From assembly GCA_018857735.1 (NCBI GenBank), contig JABMCL010003349.1, positions 1-64,000 on the forward strand: 64,000 nt of DNA, written 5' to 3'. The notes beneath the pieces are model-generated. The model was not told the origin of the DNA. It searched no databases and saw only the letters and a list, made by a program, of their open reading frames with translations. This document shows, in pieces, positions 47,653 through 57,682 of the stretch. Numbering within the stretch: the stretch's first letter is position 1; each line of letters begins with the position of its first letter. This DNA is from Alviniconcha marisindica (taxonomy: Eukaryota > Mollusca > Gastropoda > Provannidae). The translations under genes were made by a program, and so were the position numbers.

Positions 47653-48894
47653 ACCTCAAAACAAGTTCCATTCAGTTCAAAATGGTGTCTATGCACCTGG
47701 GAAAGTCCTTATGAGCTCCACCCCATTTCTCAGACGTTCCCCCTGCATTGCTTTTGTAATGTAACATTTCCAACGTTTGCCTGATTCAGTGATTGACAAC
47801 GGCCCTTTCTCATCCTTCAAGTTTAAGGAATATATCGCTGAGCACTTCCCCTGTCTATGCATCTCTCCTCCAGGTGAACAATATTTTGTGAGATGTCCTT
47901 GGCTTTGAGCCTGCGGCAGTGTTGCAAGCCCCTCAAAACTTCAGAGCTCCGTAGAAGAAGAGAGCAAACTAAAAAAACTTAGTTAAAATCAAAAAAATTG
48001 TTTCAGAATGCATTTTACGTTTCTAAACTTAGCTTCATTAGCAGTGGATAAAGGGACTGGCCACACACAACAAAACGTGTCAAAGACCACCTGTGTTGCA
48101 CTCACTATCTCTTTTAGTTTTATCGGGCAATTCAGTGAAGCTGACCAGTAATAGCTTTTCTGCCCACTGCTGCACAAATCTTGAACTCTCTCTTTCACTC
48201 TCTATCACAGCTCTTCTAGCCCTGCCATCAAACTAACCTCTAAAACTTGAACCTGGTTTGCAGAGTGAATGCCCTTTGTACTCTTTTGCGCAAGAAGTTG
48301 CAAAAGGTCGTAAATGCCACTCCTTGGTTGATTTCTGAGTAGGCGTTGGTTCAGGTTAATGCTGTGTATAATAATGGAAACTGAACCTAGAACTGCAAAG
48401 CAGTGCAAATGCCACTACCGCTGTGTTTGCAAAAATCACAGGGGAAAGGTGATGGAGGATGGAAGAAAGGTTTCTCTGCATCGTTTCCTGGCAGACCAGA
48501 AGATCACTAGTGCATGGAAAAAAGCATGAGCAATAAGTTGTTGCTTGTTGCCAGGCACAGTGTGACTACGGGCCTTCAAAAATGCCTTTAAAGTTGGCAC
48601 CATAAACTTTGCGAATTCACTAGTCAGCCTTCAATTGTGAAGAAAGTAGGCACCCGAAGTAAAAACAGCCAAGGGATTTAAGCGATGCTGGGTAAAGGTC
48701 AAGGGAGTAAACTCCTCATGAACCATCCAATTTCATTAGCCGAGAAGGCTGGTACAAAATGATCAAGGTTTTAATTTTCATATTCACCAGCTTGAGTGGC
48801 CAGTACAAAAATGTCCAAGATCTGCATTTCACACACACAGTGACACACACTCAGTTCACACTAGCTTTCTGTTTTCAATTTCACACTCTCCTTT

Positions 48895-49361
48895 AGTCCA
48901 TAGTGATGACATTTGGATGTTCACATACACATATGAACACTGTTCACACTAGCTTGCTATTTTTAGTCTCCCACACTGTCCATACTCACTTGACAACATT
49001 TGAATGTTCACTTCACACACACAGAAACCGTTCAGTGTAGCTTCCTATTTTCCATCACACACTGTCCATACTCACTTGACGACACTTGGATGTTCACACA
49101 CACACACACACACACACTGTTCATACTAGCTTGCTATTTTCAATTTCACACACTGTCCCTAATACTCACTCGATGACATTTGGATATTCACACTCACACT
49201 GTTCACACTAGCTTGCTACTTTCAATTTCACACACTGTCCCTAATAGTACTACTCACTTGACGACATCTGGATGTTCACACACACCTATACACTGTTCAC
49301 ACTAGCTTGCTATTTTCAGTTTCACACACTGTCCATAACACTCACTTAATGACATTTAGAT

Positions 49362-49411
<50 letters not shown>

Positions 49412-49547
49412 TTCACACTAACTTGCTATTTTCAATTTCACACGCTGTCCATAATACTCACTTGATGACATTTGGATATTCACACTCACACACACGGTTT
49501 ACACAAGCGTGCTACTTTCTGTGTCACACACTGTCCATAATACTCAC
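48895..49547 (-). repeat. Array of copies of the CDK4/6 exon 1 boundary
   Basis: The real boundary on the plus strand reads TCCATAATACTCACTTGACA then ACATTTGGATGTTCA. Seven related copies follow at about 48895, 48978, 49066, 49158, 49243, 49331 and 49448. Six of them keep ACTCAC, the complement of the GTGAGT donor. Between them lie CACACTGTCC, CTAGCTTGCTATTTTCAATT and CA runs. Units are about 60-120 bp. Confidence 0.85.
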
Positions 49548-49837
49548 TTGACAACATTTGGATGTTCATATTTCTCCAGCTGTTTCAACATGGAGATTTC
49601 CCGTATGGCAGTCATCGGCATGCCTTCTTCCGTGTTACACAAACGAATCCTCTTCATGGCGACAAACTTTCCATCGTTGCGTAAATCCCTCGCCTTGTAC
49701 ACCGTCCCGTAGGCTCCGTTGCCAATGACAGCCACCTCTTCATACTGGCGTTCCGAGCTGTCCCTTCGTCGACTCATCTTGGCAGCAGAGGATTCGGACT
49801 GGCCATCACGGCCCTTTGGGGAAGTGGCGGTCTTCAT
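49548..49837 (-). CDS. CDK6: CDK4/CDK6 orthologue, first coding exon (N-lobe)
   Basis: This exon encodes residues 1-96 and two bases of codon 97. The protein is a Ser/Thr kinase that, with cyclin D, phosphorylates retinoblastoma-family proteins in the nucleus to drive G1 progression. Visible motifs: glycine loop IGNGAYGTV (38-46), ATP-anchoring Lys62 in FVAMKRI, and the cyclin-binding helix PMTAIRE (74-80), where vertebrate CDK6 has PLSTIRE. The exon ends EHPNVV and a split lysine codon at the donor GTGAGT (49547). The first ATG (49837) follows an in-frame TGA. A second ATG at 49777 would remove the Ser-rich 20-residue start. Degenerate copies of this exon's 3' boundary follow in the intron. 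Confidence 0.95.
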
Positions 49838-49885
49838 CTTCTTTAACCTTCAACCTTTAACCTGGTTCTCCTCATGCTGCCTGAC
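49838..49885 (-). other. 5' UTR part of the first coding exon
   Basis: An acceptor (TTTTTGCAG, AG at 49887-49886) lies 48 nt before the ATG, so this exon probably begins at 49885 with 48 nt of untranslated leader. It contains GGTTAAAG/GGTTGAAG repeats and an in-frame stop. Confidence 0.65.
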
Positions 49886-50254
49886 CTGCAAAAACGGAGA
49901 AGACCATTGTAAACAGTTGATGGAAGTAGCAGGTTGGAAGCAGGCAACAACAAATGAGCCACAGCAAGTTATTCGTTTTATTTTTTTTATTTTTGATGGT
50001 ATCTACGAGAGGCAGTTGGTGTCGCCTCTCGCTCTCTCACGCCGTCTTTCGCTTTTAGTGATGTCCAAAATAACGACACACGAAACATACCCAAACAAAT
50101 TATTACAATTAAATTATGTCATAATCTTCCCCCACACCCAAAAGAAGAAAAAGCTAGAGGCACCGACAAAGTGACATGCAGAGTACGATAACGCAAACAC
50201 AATGTACAGATGCGCTTGATTTCATCATTATGGTTCGTGTCTGGAGTCAATGAG

Positions 50255-50700
50255 ATTGAGAAGAGCATTTATGAACAATATGACTCATTTTGAGGCCAAA
50301 AAAATCTACAACAAGAATGATTGCTTGCATTCTGAAACAAGATCCAAACAAATAAAAGGTTGAAAACAATGTTATTACGACAAAACACATGTGAATCTTC
50401 AGGACAATCACCTTTATCAAGCTACAAAATAACACTTAAAACAACAGTGGAACGGTGAACGATGAGTTGTAGAACTATATGATCAGATGTAGAACTATGA
50501 CACTTATCTGGTTTTGGTAGCTGTTGTTTTCGTGCTTGTAAGAAAACATGGTTCAACCGAAACCTTATAATGTTGTTCAAGTGTTGTTTTGTAGCTTGAT
50601 AAAGGGGATTACCCCCAAAATTTGCATTTTGTCCTAATAAACAACATTCTCCAGAACCTTTTACGGGTTTGAATCTCATTTTGCGGGAACTGCTGAGAAA
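50255..50700. mobile_element. Head-to-head pair of Penelope-like tails
   Basis: The minus strand of about 50260-50436 and the plus strand of about 50555-50700 both read AAGTGTTRTTTTGTAGCTTG, then ATAAAGG with a short stem-loop, and AATAA-CA-CATT, ending in a TTTGAATCTC- or TTTGGATCTTG-like word. The arrangement matches the pair at 300-545. Confidence 0.55.
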
Positions 50701-52295
50701 TCAGTGAAATACTGTATACCGATTAATACAAAAAATTGCAGCATATCATTATCAACACTGTTGAACAGGGATATTATATCCTTTTCATTAAGAAGACTCA
50801 CCATTTAATGAATTAATGGATCTCTGAATGTAATGGTATTCTATACAAAAAAAAAGATCTATACTTGCTCTTAGTGCAGTTTGTTACTGTTTTAGGGTCA
50901 ATGTGAGTGTGAGTGAGGGGGGGCCTAAATAGTAAATGGTTCATGTTGACTTTCAGACATCTGTTGCTTGCTCAGTTGCCGAGAATAAGTTGACATGTAT
51001 GTACACAGCCTTAAAATGTGGTAGCTGCCTTCAGCTGTATTCTCCGTTCAGAGCACTTGCCTAAATTCTGCTGTATAACTAAGACAAGTCCAAGTCAATT
51101 GTAAAATAGAAAGAGAGAGAGAGAGAGAGAAAGAGAGAGTGACAGACACAGACAGAGACGGGGGGGGGGAGCTTTTCTTTCTTTTATCTATTTGTGTGTA
51201 TGCGTGCATGCCTGCATGTGCATACAGTTCATGCAACTTTCAGTGCAACTTCAAATGGGCATGTTGTTCGCTTGTCGAGTTCACGGTAAACACTTTCCCT
51301 TGATTTCCCACATCAATTTAATGTTCTCTAAAACATGGGCACCACCCCAAGCTATAAAGAAATCTTGAGAGCTGATCAATGTGAATGATAAAATGAACTT
51401 GTGCCGCACCAGCGAGAATTACTGAATAGCTCTAATCATCCGTGTGCCATCCTCAGTTCCTGCACTCCACAGAATTAGTATCAAGTCACCTCTGCTCGAC
51501 CATGAGTAATCTTCCTTTTGTCTTTTGCACTCTCACTTCCTGGTGCGCCTGTTTGCTGCTGTGATATATATACTGATAATTCTAAAACAGCGACCGTAAC
51601 CTACCCTGTGAAATCCATCACAGCCCCTTTTTTTCTTTGTTTATCCTGTGCATCTATTCTTATCAGAGTGATCTATCTACAGATCTGAACAGAACACCGC
51701 CACCCCCGCACGAAAAATAGACTGGGTGTGACTCTCGCCTCTGAACAGAGAGCACAGGTGTACGCACACTGCTTGCTGTGGTTGCAAGAGTCCAGTTTGG
51801 ATGGACTGACGAAGGCCAGAACAGAACATATGCATAGTATTTTTCTATTAACTAGCGGTTAATAGTTATAACATTAAATAACAAGCCCTTACGATTTCAG
51901 TCCTGGATGGACTGCCAAAGACTAGAAAGAACATATATATGTATATATATGCATAGTATTAATTAGCTATGATAACATAAATAACAAGCCCTTACGATTT
52001 CAGTTGAATACCCCTAGCTATGGTGAGTACCCCCCTACAATGTACCCCTACCATACACAATGCATTGTCCAACTGATGCCTGCTTCAGCCTGACCAAGTT
52101 AAACTGTGTACCGAAGGCAGGTGTTGGAGCCCAGTCTTCCACAACGACCCAAAAGTCCGACGATGAGCCCACAAATCAGCAACTGAATTGTGCAGCAGCC
52201 GCAGAAAGACAATATTATCATTTTCGTTTTGTAGCGCACAATGGTGGGTGAATTTTAATATTTTTTGACACACACACACACAGCTGCATGTGGTG

Positions 52296-52529
52296 TAACC
52301 CCTTTGCTCCACCCGCCCCGCAAAATTTCCAGACTGAAAAGTGCACACATATGCCTGCAAACAGAACAGTTCTTGCTCCTATATATCAAACCTACTTTTA
52401 ATACTGTACATTTTGGTGGAAATCCTTCCACATACTAATGCAAAAGAGAAGAAAAAGGGGTTGAGGAATTTCAAATTTAGCTCTTTTATTGTTCGTTTTC
52501 AAGTGACATCGTAGCACTGAAAGGGTTAA
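52296..52529. mobile_element. MITE, TTAACYCTTTCA type, copy 2
   Basis: It starts TAACCCCTTTGC and ends CACTGAAAGGGTTAA, with the same internal order of words as copy 1 (ATGCCTGCAAACAG, TACTGTACATTTT, TTTCAAATTTAGCTCTTTT). It is more diverged at the left end. Confidence 0.7.
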
Positions 52530-53444
52530 AAGCTGATTAACGATTGATTGTGGGCAATTCTTTCGCCTTGCCGCTGGGGAAAGGCACCTTACAAGTTACA
52601 ATAAATACCAGTTACCACTCATAATAGTTAAAAAATGAAGAAAAAACAAACACCTTATAGTTATAGTGTGCCACTACCAAACATACCACCACATGCTTAA
52701 TACAAAAGTAGATCTATCAGAATAAGGAGATAACCATACCTGTCAACCCATACAGTTTACCAGTATAAAATATAGTTTCTTCATTATTTTGGGGGGATAT
52801 GGCCATACTGGAAAATGAATACAGGAAAAGACAATTTCCATGAAATTTTGTTGTCGTTTTAAGCTGAGCAAAGAGACTGAAAAACTGTCAAACGAGCAGC
52901 CAATGCACGCCATCACCAAATGCACAGACTGGCCTAGTGCAACAGGCTAAGAAATCTTGTTAGAAGTGAGATTTGAAGTTGTGCATGTGTATTTTGCACA
53001 ACACTGCTTCTTCCATCCACTGCCACACCTGCTGGTTGGAATTCAAAATGCCCCTGCTACCAGCAAAAACAAAAAAACAAAAAACAAAAAGCCTGCACTT
53101 AAAGGGAAATACAGGTTTACAAACTCTGGACTATGGTTTACTCCCCAAAAGGGGTTGACAGCTATGGATAACCAGGTCTATAGTTGTTACGGCTGGCCTA
53201 CAACTCTTACAGCACTGTGAGCATAAGAGCCATTATGGCATTAAGTAGGCTGAGCAACTAAATCAGCAACTGCATGCTTAGGGTAAAGGCCAGTCCCACC
53301 CAACATGACATTCCAAAAGCCTGACCCAGTTCTTAATAGCACCCCCACCCCTCATTATGGCCCGGACAGGCATGCTTGCAGCCTGCCCACTCTATTGCTT
53401 TAGGGTGTGTGTGTGGGGGGGGGGGGGGGGGGGTAAAAGAGTCT

Positions 53445-53511
53445 CACAGAGAGAGAGAGAGAGAGAGAGAGAGAATGGGGAACCTTGATTTTCTTTCATT
53501 TGCCTGTTCAC

Positions 53512-53591
<80 letters not shown>

Positions 53592-53724
53592 CACACACAC
53601 AGAAGGAGAGAGAACCAGAACTTGATTTTCTTTCATTTCCCTGTTCACCAGAGAGAGAGAGACACACACACACACAGAGGGAGAGAAAACAAGAACCTTG
53701 ATTTTCTTTCATTTCCCTGTTCAC

Positions 53725-53794
<70 letters not shown>

Positions 53795-53852
53795 CGCACA
53801 CACAGAGGGAGAGAGAACCAGAACCTTGATTTTCTTTCATTTCCCTGTTCAC

Positions 53853-53924
<72 letters not shown>

Positions 53925-54089
53925 GAGAGACAGAGACAGAGACAGAGAGACAGACAGACAGACAGAGAGAGAGACACACACACAGGGAGAGAGAACGAGA
54001 ACCTTAATTTTCTTTCATTTCCCTGTTCACCTGAAAGAGAGTGATGGGGAAAGAGAGACAGTGCCCGTGCACGCGCACACACACACACA

Positions 54090-54121
<32 letters not shown>

Positions 54122-54284
54122 GACCAGGAACCTTAATTTTCTTTCATTTCCCTGTTCACCTGAGAGAAAGAAGGGAGAAGGGGAGAGGGGGAGGGGTAGA
54201 GAAAAGATGGGGGGGGGGGGGGGGGGGGGGGGGGACGACTTCAGAGACAGGAAGAGAAAGAGAGCCTGAGAGTGAGTGCCAGCT

Positions 54285-54335
<51 letters not shown>

Positions 54336-54345
54336 CAGAACCTTG
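53445..54345. repeat. Compound GA satellite with 35-bp spacer
   Basis: Seven copies of a unique spacer (CCTTGATTTTCTTTCATTT, CCCTGTTCACCTGAGAG) alternate with long (GA)n runs, short (CA)n and poly-G tracts. Spacer starts are near 53481, 53620, 53698, 53824, 54001, 54130 and 54340. Period is 80-210 bp because the GA runs vary. Confidence 0.9.
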
Positions 54346-54804
54346 ATTTCCTTCCTTTCATTTCCGTATTCATCTATTTCTGGTAACTTGATTCAGCAGG
54401 AATCAAACTGGTATCAAAAAAAGGACATAATTCATGACAAACTTTCATCTGCTCCGTGATGTGGAAATAACAGTTATTACTGATCATAATGCATAATTTA
54501 TATTCTACTTCAGAACTTCATTTCTTTTTGACTGTGTTTTTGTTTATTGGTTTCCTTTTTTTGGGGAGGAGTCATTTGTTTGGATTTTGTTCTTGTTCAT
54601 GATACTGGTTTATTTGGTCTGTGTGGTACATGTGTGTTGTTTGGTGGTGGTGGTGGGTAGGGGGGGGGGGGGCTTTTGTCCTTTCTTTTCTGCTTTTTCT
54701 TCTTCTTTTCAGTCAAAACAAGGCACCTGGTGCCAGATATGCCGCTTCATTCGTCACAAGTGTTGATATTAAATTGAAACTAACAAAAAGAATCCACAGG
54801 TCCC

Positions 54805-56435
54805 CTGGTATTCTGGCATAGCAGTAGCACTACTAGTACAACTTGGGCCTAGCATTAGCACTGCTAGTACAACTTTGGCCTAGCAGTAGCACTACTAGTA
54901 CAACTTGGGCCTAGCAGTCGCACTACTAGAACAACTTGGGCCTAGCATTAGCACTACTAGTACAACTTTGGCCTAGCAGTAGCACTACTAGTACAACCTG
55001 GGCCTAGCAGTAGCACTACTAGTACAACTTTGGCCTAGCATTAGCACTGCTAGTACAACTTTGGCCTAGCATTAGCACTGCTAGTACAACTTTGGCCTAG
55101 CAGTAGCACTACTAGTACAACTTGGGCCTAGCAGTAGCACTACTAGTACAACCTGGGCCTAGCAGTAGCACTACTAGTACAAATTAGGCCTAGCACTAGA
55201 AGCAGTAGCACTACTAATACAACTTGGGCCTAGCAGTAGCACTACTAGCACAAATTTGGCCTAGCATTAGCACTACTAGTACAACTCTGGCCTAGCAGTA
55301 GCACTACCAGTACAACCTGGGCCTAGCAGTAGCACTACTAGTACAACCTGGGCCTAGCAGTAGCACTACTAGTACAACTTGGGCCTAGCAGTAGCACTAC
55401 TAGTACAACCTGGGCCAAGCATTAGCACTACTAGTACAACTTGGGCCTAGCAGTAGCACTACTAGTACAACTTGGGCCTAGCAGTAGCACTACTAGTACA
55501 ACCTGGGCCTAGCAGTAGCACTACTAGTACAACTTTGGCCAAGCATTAGCACTACTAGTACAACTCTGGCCTAGCAGTAGCACTACTAGTACAACCTGGG
55601 CCTAGCAGTTGCACTACTAGTACAACTTTGGCCTAGCATTAGCACTGCTAGTACAACTTTGGCCTAGCAGTAGCACTACTAGTACAACTTTGGCCTAGCA
55701 GTAGCACTGCTAGTACAACTTTGGCCTAGCAGTAGCACTACTAGTACTAGTACAACTGGGCCTAGCAGTAGCACCTACTAGTACAACCTGGGCCTAGCAG
55801 TAGCACTACTAGTACAAATTAGGCCTAGCACTAGAGCAGTAGCACTACTAATACAACTTGGGCCTAGCAGTAGCACTACTAGTACAACTCTGGCCTAGCA
55901 GTAGCACTACCAGTACAACCTGGGCCTAGCAGTAGCACTACTAGTACAACTCTGGCCTAGCAGTAGCACTACTAGTACAACCTGGGCCTAGCAGTAGCAC
56001 TACTAGTACAACCTGGGCCTAGCAGTAGCACTACTAGTACAACTCTGGCCTAGCAGTAGCACTACCAGTACAACTTGGGCCTAGCATTAGCACTGCTAGT
56101 ACAACTTTGGCCTAGCATTAGCACTACTAGTACAACTCTGGCCTAGCAGTAGCACTACTAGTACAGCTCTGGCCTAGCAGTAGCACTACTAGTACAAATT
56201 AGGCCTAGCACTAGAAGCAGTAGCACTACTAGTACAACTTGGGCCTAGCAGTAGCACTACTAGTACAACTTGGGCCTAGCATTAGCACTACTAGTACAAC
56301 TCTGGCCTAGCAGTAGCACTACCAGTACAACTTGGGCCTAGCAGTACTTAGCACTACCAGTACAACTCTGGCCTAGCAGTAGCACTACTAGTACAACTCT
56401 GGCCTAGCAGTAGCACTACTAGTACAACTTGGCAC
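54805..56435. repeat. 30-bp minisatellite, about 53 copies
   Basis: The unit is CCTAGCAGTAGCACTACTAG then TACAACTTGGG. Variants (CATTAGCACTGC, ACAACCTGGG, ACTCTGG, AAATTAGG) recur in blocks. One higher-order block (AAATTAGGCCTAGCACTAG followed by GCAGTAGC) appears three times, near 55183, 55815 and 56195. Confidence 0.97.
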
Positions 56436-56654
56436 AACTCCTGCTAGTTCAACCAACCCTGTAATGTCACTTTGTCAGACAAGGAATCCACACAGCCCCC
56501 CCCCCCATTCCTTCCCAGGTGGTTCCCCCTCCTTGAGGGCCTGGCCAGTGCCATTAGCCGACCTCACATTTCATCACCGGCCCCCTGGGGCGGTCATTTC
56601 TCTGTTCATCAAGAGGTGCAGTGCAATGCCACCCTCTACAAAAGTGACCAGGCT

Positions 56655-57020
56655 GGACAGGCTCATAGTTCAGGAGCTGTGTGAGAGTGGAGGTGGCCGT
56701 CCTGAGCTGTCTCTCTTAACCAGCCTTCTGGTTTCCGTGGAGGTAAAGAATTATTGAACCGTGCTTCGCATTGGTCACAACTTGTCCCTAATATGTCAAC
56801 TGACATCTGAGGACATTAAGCAACACTTCACCACCACCAGGCTCATAGTTCAGGAGCTGTGTGAGAGTGGAGGTGGCCGTCCTGAGCTGTCCGTCCTAAC
56901 GAGCCTTCTGGATTCCAGCCACGTAAAGAATTATTGAACCATTGAACCGTGCTTCGGCATTGGTCACAGCTTGTCCCTAATATGTCAACTGACATCTGAG
57001 GACGTTAAGCATCACTTCAT
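56655..57020. repeat. Tandem duplication of a dispersed repeat, about 185 bp
   Basis: AGGCTCATAGTTCAGGAGC through TTAAGCAACACTTCA occurs twice in a row. A shorter relative lies upstream of MRPS27 at 6128-6230. The 3' words TGTCCCTAATA and GGACRTTAAGCA resemble the SINE family 1 end. Confidence 0.8.
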
Positions 57021-57025
57021 CACAA

Positions 57026-57319
57026 GTTGGCAAGGTGCTGGTAAGCAGAGGGGACCTCAGTTTGAATCCACTTCGGCTGTCCTTTCTCTTCAAAAGTTGT
57101 AGTCTGCCGAGGCTGTCTTTTGGCTTTGACCCTCACAATTAATGAAACATTGAAAATGGCCCTCATCCCTGCCCATCTTAATGCAGGAATCATTCTGGTG
57201 GTGACAGTGTAGCGACAGGTATGTGATCTCCCTCTTCCCCCCAGCCTCCATATCCCCTTCCCCCCCGTCCCTATTAAGCCTTATGGTTTCTGTGGACCGT
57301 AAGCACCATGTTTACTTAT
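57026..57319 (+). mobile_element. SINE family 1, copy lacking its first bases
   Basis: It has the B-box-like CAGTTTGAATCC (57058-57069), TCCTTTCTCTTCAAAAGTTG, CATCTTAATGCAGGAATCAT, GTGGTGACAGTGTAGCGAC and the 3' end GGTTTCTGTGGACCGTAAGC. It lies directly before a second copy. Confidence 0.8.
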
Positions 57320-57320
57320 G

Positions 57321-57536
57321 CTGTTGTGAGCCAGTTTGGCCTAGCCTTCGACAAGGTGTTGGTAAGCAGATGGACTTCAGTTTGAATCCATTTCGGCTCT
57401 CCTTTCTCTTCAAAAGTTGAAGTCCACGGACACTGGCTTGTGGCTTTGACCCTCACAATTATGAAACATTAAAATGGCTCTCATCGCTGCCCATCTTAAT
57501 GCAGGAATCATTCTGGTGGTGACAGTGTAGCAATAG

Positions 57537-57593
<57 letters not shown>

Positions 57594-57682
57594 CAACCTC
57601 CTCTTCCCTACCTCCATACCCCCTTCTCCCTGTCCCTAATAAGACTTATGGTTTCTGTGGATGTTAAGCACCATGTTTACAA
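57321..57682 (+). mobile_element. SINE family 1, full-length copy
   Basis: It begins TGTTGTGAGCCAGTTTGGCC, has the B-box-like CAGTTTGAATCC (57378-57389), carries an (AT)n run at 57538-57582 in the middle, and ends GGTTTCTGTGGATGTTAAGC then ACCATGTTTAC. Confidence 0.8.

Larger units (their letters stand above)
39193..49547 (-). other. CDK4/6 intron, 10.4 kb
   Basis: A phase-2 intron downstream of the first coding exon. It contains SINE copies, a Penelope-like tail (40297-40430), a 300-bp direct duplication, a 2.25-kb TIR element (43820-46065), a 44-bp minisatellite (46865-47652) and the boundary array (48895-49547). Confidence 0.85.

Noticed and set aside
47171..47784. 197-residue ORF with repeats of the KRPGGLFQLVYLQ type
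   Set aside because: It lies wholly in the 44-bp minisatellite, which shifts frame each unit; three overlapping frames give the same peptide.
53376..54088. Arg-Glu and Ser-Leu repeat ORFs
   Set aside because: Translation of GA microsatellites.
56464..56757. 97-residue ORF after the minisatellite
   Set aside because: It overlaps a tandemly duplicated dispersed repeat and has no domain.
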